This document shows positions 31,084 through 38,890 of a stretch of 44,649 bases of DNA, one piece after another. Both the position numbers and the translations under genes were made by a program. The notes below the pieces were generated by a model. It searched no databases, was not told where the DNA came from, and saw only the letters and a program-made list of their open reading frames with translations. The DNA lies in NCBI GenBank assembly GCA_001917895.1, contig MNEW01000006.1:1-44649 (forward strand), read 5' to 3'. Source of the DNA: Actinobacteria bacterium 13_1_40CM_66_12 (lineage in GTDB: Bacteria; Chloroflexota; Dormibacteria; Dormibacterales; Dormibacteraceae). How positions within the stretch are numbered: the first letter of the stretch is position 1; every line of letters starts with the position of its first letter.

Positions 31084-32559
31084 ATGCAAACAGCCGAGGA
31101 AGTCGAGAAACACGTACCCGTCAGGGAAGGCGAGTACGGGGAAGCGGTCGCCACCGTCGAACCGGGCGGCGTCGAATACATCGCCTTGAGAGAAAGGCAC
31201 GGCAAACCGATCGACCTGTTCTGGACCTGGCTTTCGCCGAACCTCGAGTTCGCGACCATCTTCGTCGGCGTCCTTGGGATTGCCGTCTTCGGGCTGAGCT
31301 TCGGGGAGACGGCGATCGCGATCATCGTCGGCACCGCCCTGGGGTCGCTGACGCACGCCGCCCTCTCGTCGTTCGGCCCGAAGTTCGGGGTTCCGATGAT
31401 GGTCGAGAGCCGGGGCGCCTTCGGCTTTCTCGGCAACATCTTGCCGGCCGGCCTCAACGCGTTCACCGGCTCCATCGGCTGGTTCATCGTGAACAGCGTC
31501 AGCGGGGCGTTTGCGCTGCAGGCGCTGGCGCTTCTGATCAAGCTAGACCTCCCGTTCTGGCTGACGTTCCTTGTGATCGTGGTCGCCCAGGTGGCGATCG
31601 CGACCCTCGGTCACAACTTCATCCACTTTTTCGAGAGGTGGGCGCTGCCCCTTCTCGGAATCGTCTTCGCAGTCGCCGTCGTATTCATCTTCAGCAAGGC
31701 CAACTACGGTGTCGCGGCGAACCCGGGGCCGGTTGGCCACTTCGGCGCCTTCACCCTCTTGTTCACGGCGACGTTCGGCTACGCCGCCGGATGGAACCCG
31801 TACGCGGCCGATTACACGCGATACCTGCCGCCAACCACGGACCGCAGGATGGTCGGCTTGTGGGCAGGCCTTGGCGTCTTCGTCTCCTGCGTCGTCCTCG
31901 AGCTGGCCGGTGCGGCGCTCGCGACCGTCGCCGGGACCAAGTGGGGCCCGACCGACATTCCCACGGTGCAGCTGCAGAAGGCGATGCCGGACTTCGTGTA
32001 CTACCTCGCGCTGCTGTGCATCGCCGTCGGCGCCGTCGCCGCCAACGCGATCAACATCTACAGCGGCACGATGTCCTTGGTCGCGCTGGGGGTCCGCGAG
32101 CTGGGTCTGACTCTCCGCCAGCGCCGCGCCGCGCTGGCGATCGCGGCCGGTGTTCTGGGATACCTGATCGGCGTCATCGGCCGGGCCGACGTCGGTCCGG
32201 GCAGCAAGTACGAATACTTCCTGCTCTTGATCAGCTACTGGATCGCGCCCTGGCTGGCGGTGGTTCTCGTCGACTACTGGCTCCGCCACGGCGATTATGG
32301 CGACGAGTCGATCTTCTACAACTCCAAATACCAGCGCTGGCAGGGGGTCGCCGCGATGGCGATCGGCCTTGCCGTGTCTGTGTTCTTCTTCTCGAACGTG
32401 TACTCCGTCTACATCGGACCGGTGCCGACCAACAACCCGCAAATCGGCGACATCACCTTCATCGTCGGCTTCGTGCTCACCGGGGTTCTCTATTACGTGT
32501 TTCAAATGGTGACGCGAAGCCAGACCGCGGCCCGGTCTGCAGGCTCGCGCGCGGCATAG
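31084..32559 (+). CDS. NCS1-family nucleobase permease (cytosine/purine/allantoin type)
   Basis: A 491-residue transporter with about 12 membrane helices and a 50-residue cytoplasmic N-terminus. Family blocks include DLFWTWLSPNLEFATIFVGV, PMMVESRGAFGFLGNILPAG, TATFGYAAGWNPYAADYTRY and VLVDYWLRHGDY. ATG 31084 follows GGGGGTAGGG; an in-frame start at 31042 is possible but would lie within the hairpin region. It probably imports purines, cytosine or allantoin for the adjacent catabolic operons. It is divergent from the CodA-like gene; a GC-rich hairpin separates it from the downstream gene. Confidence 0.92.
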   Translation: MQTAEEVEKHVPVREGEYGEAVATVEPGGVEYIALRERHGKPIDLFWTWLSPNLEFATIFVGVLGIAVFGLSFGETAIAIIVGTALGSLTHAALSSFGPKFGVPMMVESRGAFGFLGNILPAGLNAFTGSIGWFIVNSVSGAFALQALALLIKLDLPFWLTFLVIVVAQVAIATLGHNFIHFFERWALPLLGIVFAVAVVFIFSKANYGVAANPGPVGHFGAFTLLFTATFGYAAGWNPYAADYTRYLPPTTDRRMVGLWAGLGVFVSCVVLELAGAALATVAGTKWGPTDIPTVQLQKAMPDFVYYLALLCIAVGAVAANAINIYSGTMSLVALGVRELGLTLRQRRAALAIAAGVLGYLIGVIGRADVGPGSKYEYFLLLISYWIAPWLAVVLVDYWLRHGDYGDESIFYNSKYQRWQGVAAMAIGLAVSVFFFSNVYSVYIGPVPTNNPQIGDITFIVGFVLTGVLYYVFQMVTRSQTAARSAGSRAA

Positions 32560-32577
32560 AAACCAGGCCGAATCACG

Positions 32578-32606
32578 AGGCGCCGCCGCTCGAGGCGGCG
32601 GCGCCT
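32578..32606 (+). terminator. GC-rich hairpin after the permease (terminator or attenuator candidate)
   Basis: AGGCGCCGCCGC pairs with the GC-rich right arm ending GGCGGCGCCT, giving a 12-13 bp stem with a 3-nt CGA loop. It lies 18 bp after the permease stop and 12 bp before the next ATG. No U-run follows, so it may reduce rather than stop transcription, or hide the downstream ribosome site. Confidence 0.5.
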
Positions 32607-32618
32607 GCCGCGGTTCGT

Positions 32619-34931
32619 ATGGGGCCAAATCAGGGCGGGCCGATTGGACGAAGCTTGAAGCGCTTGGAGGACGGGCGCCTCCTCCGAGGCAGCGGCCAGT
32701 TCGTCGACGACATGGCGCCAGAAGGTCTGGTACACGTCGCCTTGCTGCGGAGCCCGATCGCCAGCGGGCACGTCGCTATCCTGGACCCCTCAGCCGCCCG
32801 AGCAGCACCTGGCGTGCTCGCGGTCTTCACCGCCGCCGACCTCGAACGAACCTGCCGGCCGCTGAGAGTGCACATGACCACACCGGGCGCTGTCTCTCCC
32901 GACCGTCCGATCCTCGCTTCGGATCGCGTGCGCTTCGTGGGCGAGATGGTGGCGGCCGTGGTCGCGGACAGTCGATACGCAGCCGGCGATGCGCTCGACC
33001 TGATTCGCCTGGACATCGATCCACTTCCGGCAGTCACAACATTCGAGGGCGCGATGGCCGCCGGAGCGCCTCTGGTGCACGACGCGGTGCCGGGGAATCT
33101 CTACTTCGCCGGCCGTCGAAGCTTCGGTGACGTCGACAAGGCCTTTGCCAGCGCGGACATCGTGATCGAGGGCGAGGTCACGCATCCTCGCGTCTCCGCG
33201 GCTCCGATCGAGGGGCGCGGCGTGGTGGCGACGCCGGACGGGGCGGGCGGCGTCATCGTTTGGAGCTCGACCCAGGTCCCGCATCTCGTCGCTGATGCGA
33301 TCGGGGAGGCCCTGACCCTCGAAACGGGGCAGGTCCGGGTCGTAGCCGCCGACGTCGGCGGAGGCTTTGGCATCAAGGCGCAGGTCTACCCGGAGGAGAT
33401 CCTGGTGGCCTGGATCGCGCGGATGACCGCCAGCCCTGTGAAATGGATCGAGACCAGGTCTGAACACTTTCAGGCGGCCAACCACGCCCGCGACCAGCAC
33501 ATCCGGTTCAGCGCCGCCGTGCGCAATGACGGCAGAGTGCTGGGACTGCGCGCGACGGTGCACTCCAACATCGGGGCTTATGGGATCCGACCGTTTGGTC
33601 CTCTTCTCGACCCCATTACCTGTGTGGGTCTCATCCCGGGTCCGTACGACATCCGCGACTACGAGTACGAGTCGTACGCGGTCGCGACAAATACATGCCC
33701 CGAGGGTGCATATCGCGGCGTGGGTATGGTGACCGCGGCGCTTGCCCATGAGCGGCTGATGGACGTGATCGCCGCACGCTTGTCTCTCGATCCGGCCGAC
33801 GTGCGCCGAATCAATTTCGTCACCCCGGCGCAAATGCCATATGTCGCCGCCACCGGTCATCCCTACGAGTCCGGAGACTATCCCGCCGCAATGGATGCAG
33901 CTCTTCTCGCATTCGACTATGCGCGCGCGCGCGAAGAACAGGCCAGGGCAAGGTCGGCCGGCCGCCTTATGGGCATCGGCATCGGCTCATATGTGGAGAT
34001 CACCGGCGCGGGATCGTCGACGTACGTGGGGCGCGGCATGGCGGACATCCCGGGCACCGACACGGCCCGCGTCTGGCTCGGCGATGACGGCCTCGTGCAC
34101 CTGCAGACGAGCTGTCCCGCGATCGGACAGGGCGCGGAAACGACGTTTGCACAGGTGGCCGCCGCGGGCCTCGAGGTCGATCCGCAGGGCATCGTCGTCG
34201 AGCGGACCGACACCGGAAAGGTCGGCCACGGAACCGGGGCCTTCATGAGCCGCGGCTCGGTGACCGCGGCGACGAGCACATATCGAGCGTCGGCGCTGCT
34301 GCGCGAGGCGATCCTCGCCGCCGCTTCATGGCGCCTCGACCAGCCGATCGAGCGATTGTCGATCGGGGCCTCCGCAATCCTGGTCGACGGGCAGGAGTCC
34401 GCCGTCCTTCTGGCGCAGCTGGCCGCCGGCGACCCTTCGGACAACGGCGGCCACGTCCTCGACGTCTCAGTGACTTACGACGCGGTGCAAGCCTCCCATC
34501 CGTACGCCACCCACGTCTGTCTCGTAGAGGTCGACGCCGGGACGGGTGCCGTCCAGATCCTTCGCTACCTCGTCGCGGAGGACTGCGGCGTCCTGATCAA
34601 CCCGATGATCGTCGAAGGCCAGGTGGCGGGTGGGGTCGCCCAGGGCGCCGGCGCCGTGCTCATGGAAGAGATCACGTACGGATCGGAGGGAGAGCTTCGA
34701 AGTGGCACGTTCCTCGATTACCTCATCCCGAGCGCAAGCGAGGTCCCTGGGGTGGAGGTCACGCACCTTGTCACTCCTTCGACCGTCCATGAGCTCGGGA
34801 CCAAAGGCGTGGGCGAAGGCGGAACCATCGGCGCGACCGCGGCGCTCGCGAACGCGATCGCCGATGCGCTAGCCCTGACGGACGTCAAGCTGCCGCTGAC
34901 GCCCGACCGGCTCATCTCCTTGATCCGGTGA
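32619..34931 (+). CDS. CoxL-like (xanthine dehydrogenase family) molybdenum hydroxylase large subunit, orphan
   Basis: A 770-residue molybdenum-binding subunit, beginning MGPNQGGPIGRSLKRLEDGR. The N-terminal a/b hammerhead domain reads LLRGSGQFVDDM. Mo-pterin blocks are VVAADVGGGFGIKAQVYPEE, the active-site loop CPEGAYRGVGMVT and the catalytic Glu in TKGVGEGGTIGATA. AYRGVGM is unlike the AYRCSFR of true CO dehydrogenase and resembles form-II CoxL-like hydroxylases that oxidise N-heterocycles or aldehydes. No FAD or 2Fe-2S subunit lies beside it; the subunits at 21863-23208 could serve. GTGA overlap with the AMP-binding enzyme downstream. The frame stays open upstream into the permease, but this is antiphase. 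Confidence 0.88.
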   Translation: MGPNQGGPIGRSLKRLEDGRLLRGSGQFVDDMAPEGLVHVALLRSPIASGHVAILDPSAARAAPGVLAVFTAADLERTCRPLRVHMTTPGAVSPDRPILASDRVRFVGEMVAAVVADSRYAAGDALDLIRLDIDPLPAVTTFEGAMAAGAPLVHDAVPGNLYFAGRRSFGDVDKAFASADIVIEGEVTHPRVSAAPIEGRGVVATPDGAGGVIVWSSTQVPHLVADAIGEALTLETGQVRVVAADVGGGFGIKAQVYPEEILVAWIARMTASPVKWIETRSEHFQAANHARDQHIRFSAAVRNDGRVLGLRATVHSNIGAYGIRPFGPLLDPITCVGLIPGPYDIRDYEYESYAVATNTCPEGAYRGVGMVTAALAHERLMDVIAARLSLDPADVRRINFVTPAQMPYVAATGHPYESGDYPAAMDAALLAFDYARAREEQARARSAGRLMGIGIGSYVEITGAGSSTYVGRGMADIPGTDTARVWLGDDGLVHLQTSCPAIGQGAETTFAQVAAAGLEVDPQGIVVERTDTGKVGHGTGAFMSRGSVTAATSTYRASALLREAILAAASWRLDQPIERLSIGASAILVDGQESAVLLAQLAAGDPSDNGGHVLDVSVTYDAVQASHPYATHVCLVEVDAGTGAVQILRYLVAEDCGVLINPMIVEGQVAGGVAQGAGAVLMEEITYGSEGELRSGTFLDYLIPSASEVPGVEVTHLVTPSTVHELGTKGVGEGGTIGATAALANAIADALALTDVKLPLTPDRLISLIR

Positions 34932-36340
34932 AGGAGCTATACGACCCGGTCAGCTACCTCGAGTGGAACGCACGGCGCCGTCCGCACGCCACCGCCGTGT
35001 GGGACGGCCGCGAGATCGAGTTCGAGGAGCTGCTCGTACACGTACGGCATTTCCAGCGCTCCCTCGCCGGCCGAGGCGTGAGGAGCGGCGATGTCGTCGG
35101 AGTCCGGCTGCCCAATGTGTGGCAGTACGTCGCGCTCGAGCTCGCGATCCCCGGCATCGGCGCGGTGATACTCCCGATGCCGATGGGCCTTGGCGAGCAC
35201 GAGCTGCGCTGGCTATACGAGAAGACAGAGCCCGTTCTCACTGTCACAAGCGCCGACCTGGATGGCCTCGCGGCCGCCGGCTCGTCCCAGCCGCCCACCC
35301 TGGATCCCAAACCGGATCGGATCGTCGAGATCGCGATGACATCGGGCACGACCGGCATGCCGAAGCTCGCGTCGCTGTCGGCCCGCCTCAAACAGGTCAC
35401 TTTCGAGGGCTTCACGTCGAGGCTCGAGATCACCGAGGACGATCGCGTGCTTCCAATGACGCCCCTCACCCAGGGCATCGGCGGCATGTGCCTCTACTGT
35501 CTTCGCGCGGGGGCGGCGCTGGTGATGCTCCGTGACCAGCACTGGACGCCCGAGCATTGCCTCGACGTCGCGGCCCAATCAGGGGCTACGGTGTTGGTCG
35601 GAGTGCCGACCAATGTGATCAGGATGTTGAACCAGCCGGTTCACGCACCATCGTCATTGCGCGCCGTGGCGGTCGCCGGCGCCCCGCTGCCCCCCGAGGT
35701 CGCGGAGCGCTGGGAGACCTCGACCGGCGTGCCGATCTCCAGCTTCTACGGCTCGATGGACGCCGGCCAGCTCGCCGTCGCGAGCCCATCCGACCCGCCA
35801 GCAATTCGCTGGACGACCGTTGGCCGCCCGCACGACCGCGCCGAGTGGCAGATCCTTGATGGCCCAGCGGCCGACACAGTCGGCCGCGGCATTGGGGAGA
35901 TCTGCATGCGGGGCGACCTCGTGCAGGATCGGTACTGGGGCGAAGACTTCGGTCCGTATGCGGCCGACGGGTGGGCGCACATGGGCGACCTCGGCTTCGT
36001 CGACGACGCGGGATATCTGCATGTCGTCGGCCGGGTCAAGGACATCATCATCAGGGGCGGAGCGAACATCAACCCGTACGAGATCGAGTCGATGCTGCGC
36101 ACACATCCAGCCGTGGTGGATGTCTGCGTCGTCGGGCGCCCAGACCCTGACCTTGGCGAAGTACCTGTCGCGTTCATCGTCGGTGACCTGGCAGAAGAGG
36201 AGCTCGACCGATTTCTCACCGAGCGTGGGCTGGCTCGATACAAGTGGCCGGAGAGAATCCATCATCTCGACGAGCTTCCGCTGTCGGGCCCGGGCAAGGT
36301 GAATCGCAAGGTGCTGAGCGAACATGCGCGCGCGTTGTAA
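34928..36340 (+). CDS. AMP-binding acyl-CoA synthetase/ligase-like enzyme
   Basis: A 470-residue ANL-superfamily adenylating enzyme, shorter than most (about 500-550). The phosphate loop is IAMTSGTTGMPKLAS, followed by VAGAPLPPEVAERW, SSFYGSMDAGQLA, the Asp in GWAHMGDLGFVDD, the hinge GRVKDIIIRGGANINPYEIE and the catalytic Lys in LSGPGKVNRKVL. It would activate a carboxylic acid to an acyl-AMP and then a CoA thioester. Starts at GTG overlapping the molybdenum hydroxylase stop, and ends overlapping the alpha/beta hydrolase by 17 bp. The substrate is presumably an acid made in the same pathway. Confidence 0.9.
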   Translation: MKELYDPVSYLEWNARRRPHATAVWDGREIEFEELLVHVRHFQRSLAGRGVRSGDVVGVRLPNVWQYVALELAIPGIGAVILPMPMGLGEHELRWLYEKTEPVLTVTSADLDGLAAAGSSQPPTLDPKPDRIVEIAMTSGTTGMPKLASLSARLKQVTFEGFTSRLEITEDDRVLPMTPLTQGIGGMCLYCLRAGAALVMLRDQHWTPEHCLDVAAQSGATVLVGVPTNVIRMLNQPVHAPSSLRAVAVAGAPLPPEVAERWETSTGVPISSFYGSMDAGQLAVASPSDPPAIRWTTVGRPHDRAEWQILDGPAADTVGRGIGEICMRGDLVQDRYWGEDFGPYAADGWAHMGDLGFVDDAGYLHVVGRVKDIIIRGGANINPYEIESMLRTHPAVVDVCVVGRPDPDLGEVPVAFIVGDLAEEELDRFLTERGLARYKWPERIHHLDELPLSGPGKVNRKVLSEHARAL

Positions 36341-37109
36341 CGACATCGACGTGGCCTGGTTCGAGGTTGGGCGCGGCGAGCCTCTAGTCCTGATTCACGG
36401 ATTGGCCGACGATCACAGGGCCTGGCGCCGGACACTTCCCGATCTCGTGCTCCGGCATCGTGTGCTCATGTACGACCTGAGGGGTCACGGCGAAACCAGC
36501 CTCGGCCGGCCCGACCGCACGCTGACTCAGCTTGCTACCGACCTTGCCTTGCTCATGAAATCCATCGGTGTCGGCATTGCCGATGTCGCAGGCTTCTCGC
36601 TTGGCGGCACGATAGCGATGCGTATGGCGATCGACCACCCGGAATTGGTCAAGCGCCTGGTGCTGGTGGCGACCTCGAGCCGGGTCGGCAGGACGGCCGC
36701 CGATTGGTACCGCCGGCGCGTCGAGATGGTCGAGCAAGAGGATCCGGAGCTGCGGGCCTCGCTGGATCGCGACACCGCCGATGTCTACGCCGACGCGCCT
36801 TCCGAGCTGGACGCCGGCTTATTCATCAGGCGGCAGGCGACAGCGGATCCGCTGGGTTTCGGCAATGCCTGTGCCGCGATGGCGGCGCTGAACGCGGCGC
36901 CGCTCGACCCCGAGCTGGGGCGCATTTCAGCTCCCACCCTGATCGTGGCGTCAGAGCTGGACCGACATTGCCCGCCGAAGGCGGCCGAGATCATCGCCGC
37001 CGGCATCAAAGGCAGTCGGCTGGAGGTCATACCTGGGGCCGGACACCCGATAGCAGTCGAGAAGCCGCGCGAGCTGGCCGGCTCGATGAACGCGTTCCTC
37101 GCCACATGA
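36324..37109 (+). CDS. alpha/beta-fold hydrolase
   Basis: A 261-residue cytoplasmic hydrolase. HG oxyanion motif in PLVLIHGLADDHRAW, YDLRGHGETSL, the nucleophile Ser in VAGFSLGGTIAMRM (about residue 92), the acid in VASELDRHCPP and the His in GAGHPIAVEKP. It resembles enol-lactone hydrolases and C-C bond (meta-cleavage product) hydrolases (PcaD/MhpC-like), which suits a ring-degradation pathway, but the substrate is unknown. Overlaps the AMP-ligase by 17 bp and the LLM oxidoreductase by 4 bp (ATGA). Confidence 0.88.
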   Translation: MRARCNDIDVAWFEVGRGEPLVLIHGLADDHRAWRRTLPDLVLRHRVLMYDLRGHGETSLGRPDRTLTQLATDLALLMKSIGVGIADVAGFSLGGTIAMRMAIDHPELVKRLVLVATSSRVGRTAADWYRRRVEMVEQEDPELRASLDRDTADVYADAPSELDAGLFIRRQATADPLGFGNACAAMAALNAAPLDPELGRISAPTLIVASELDRHCPPKAAEIIAAGIKGSRLEVIPGAGHPIAVEKPRELAGSMNAFLAT

Positions 37110-38104
37110 CCGCGTTCGACGTGAGCGTGGGGATCAGTCCGCGCCAGTCGCTCGAGAGCTGGTCTGAGTTCGTGGCGGCGCTCGAGGCTGAAGGCGTGCG
37201 TCGGATCTGGGTCATCGACTCCCAGCTGGCGATGAAAGACGCATACGTCGGCCTCGCTGTCGCCGCAATGAGCACAAAGCGGATGGGATTGGGAACAGGC
37301 GTCACGAACGCGGTCACGCGCCATCCGACGGTGACGGCCAACGCGATTGCGGCTATCGGCGAGATCTCTCATGGCCGCGCTTTTCTGGGGCTCGGTGCAG
37401 GCGACTCGGCTCTCTACGGGGTGGGCCTGAAACCGCAAAAGGTGGCGGAGGTGGAGGAGGCGATCAACTTTTTTAGAGCGGTGCTGGGCGGCCGGCAAGG
37501 GGAGCTCGGCGGCCGGCAATATCGCCTACCGCACGTGGCCGCGACCGTACCGATTTATCTCGCGGTCAGCCAGGAGAGGATGTGCGACCTGGCGGGCAGG
37601 CTCGCTGACGGCGCCATCGTGATGGGGCCGGCACAGCCGGACATGGTTCGGCGCCAGGTCGGCTGGATCGAGAACGGCCTGAAGACCGCGAATCGCTCCC
37701 GAGCGGATTTCGAGGTCGCCTTCGTGGCGACCATGTCAGTCGCAGGCACGCTCGCGGCCGGGCTCGACGAGGTACGGTCGTGGGCGGCCACGCAGTCGCG
37801 GTTGTTGGCCCATTTCAAAGAGCTTCCAGACAGCCTGCGTCCGTTCAACGACGAGATCCGGCGAAGCGCGGACTCGTACGACTATGCGGAGCATCTGTCC
37901 ACAAGGGCGCGACACAGCGCCGCGATCTCAGACGATCTCACGCGTGCTCTCGCGATCGTTGGTACGCCGGCCGAGTGCGCTGAGCGGCTGCGAGCCCTTC
38001 GGGCCACGGGGATCGACGCGTTCATCCTTCCTCTTGCCGGCCGCGATCGAGTCGATCGCTGGCGAAAGAGTCGAAGTCAGGTCCTCGATCAGATCATGCT
38101 GTAG
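37106..38104 (+). CDS. luciferase-like (LLM) flavin/F420-dependent oxidoreductase
   Basis: A 332-residue TIM-barrel protein of the bacterial luciferase superfamily. ATG 37106 (MTAFDVSVGISPRQSLE) overlaps the hydrolase stop. Family blocks are RRIWVIDSQLAMKDAYVGLA, KRMGLGTGVTNAVTRHPTV, GRAFLGLGAGDSALYGVG and GTPAECAERLRAL. This is the Mer-like branch, which includes F420-dependent reductases and FMN monooxygenases; cofactor cannot be decided here. Its 3' end overlaps the convergent SDR by 16 bp. Probably the last gene of the molybdenum hydroxylase operon. Confidence 0.88.
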   Translation: MTAFDVSVGISPRQSLESWSEFVAALEAEGVRRIWVIDSQLAMKDAYVGLAVAAMSTKRMGLGTGVTNAVTRHPTVTANAIAAIGEISHGRAFLGLGAGDSALYGVGLKPQKVAEVEEAINFFRAVLGGRQGELGGRQYRLPHVAATVPIYLAVSQERMCDLAGRLADGAIVMGPAQPDMVRRQVGWIENGLKTANRSRADFEVAFVATMSVAGTLAAGLDEVRSWAATQSRLLAHFKELPDSLRPFNDEIRRSADSYDYAEHLSTRARHSAAISDDLTRALAIVGTPAECAERLRALRATGIDAFILPLAGRDRVDRWRKSRSQVLDQIML

Positions 38105-38871
38105 CCGCCGCTGACCGACAGCGTCTGGCCGGTGATGTAGGACGCTCGGTCCGATGCCAGCAGCAGAACCGCCGGCACAACGTCCTCCGGAGTTCCGAGG
38201 CGGCGCAGGGGATAGCCGCGGGCCGCCTTTTCGAGGGCCTCGGGGCTGAACAATTGCGCCTGGTCCGACGCCCACATCGACTCGCGGCCCGAGGTCGCGG
38301 GCGTGCCTGGCACGAGGCCCGGGCATACGACGTTCAAGGTGATGCCGTGCTTGCCGACCTCGCGAGCGATAGCTTTCGACATGGCGATCACACTGGCCTT
38401 TGTCCCGCTGTACACGGCCTCTCGCCACTCGCCGACCCGCCCGGCATCCGATCCGATGGAGACGATGCGACCGTATCCGCGCTCGATCATCGGTTCGAGC
38501 ACGGCGCGCACGGAGTTGATGAATCCCCAAGTGTCGATCGCGATCTCGCGCTCCCACTCGCTGCGTGGTTTTTCCATGAAGAGCCGATCGATCGTCCAGC
38601 CGGCGCAGTTCACGAGCACGTCGGCTCCTCCGAGCGATTTGACGGCGAACTCGACGGCGGACGAGATGGAATCCATGTCGGTCACGTCCGCGTGGCGGGC
38701 GACGACCGTTCCGGCAGGAGCCTCAGCCTCAACCCTCGTGGCCTGCTCGAGGTCGATGTCGGCGATCAGGACACGCGCTCCCTCTTCTGCGAAACCAAGA
38801 CTGATCGCGCGCCCCAGGTTGGACGCGCCCCCGGTGACGATCACAACGCGGCCCTTCAACCCAAGGTCCAT
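38089..38871 (-). CDS. short-chain dehydrogenase/reductase (SDR)
   Basis: A 260-residue classical SDR. NAD(P) motif VIVTGGASNLGRAIS (TGxxxGxG variant), NCAGW, the catalytic Ser in IVSIGSDAGRVG, and Tyr/Lys in YSGTKASVIAMSK. The Asp after the second strand (LIADID) suggests NAD preference. Resembles hydroxyacyl-CoA dehydrogenases such as BadH of cyclohexane carboxylate metabolism. It follows the M29 aminopeptidase gene by 19 bp on the same strand and converges on the LLM gene. It may act in the same pathway as the AMP-ligase operon; that is inference. Confidence 0.92.
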   Translation of the reverse strand: MDLGLKGRVVIVTGGASNLGRAISLGFAEEGARVLIADIDLEQATRVEAEAPAGTVVARHADVTDMDSISSAVEFAVKSLGGADVLVNCAGWTIDRLFMEKPRSEWEREIAIDTWGFINSVRAVLEPMIERGYGRIVSIGSDAGRVGEWREAVYSGTKASVIAMSKAIAREVGKHGITLNVVCPGLVPGTPATSGRESMWASDQAQLFSPEALEKAARGYPLRRLGTPEDVVPAVLLLASDRASYITGQTLSVSGGYSMI

Positions 38872-38890
38872 TCAGTGCCCTCCCAAACGA

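Noticed and set aside
31543..32628. 361-residue minus-strand open frame opposite the permease
   Set aside because: Highly charged antisense shadow of a membrane protein gene.
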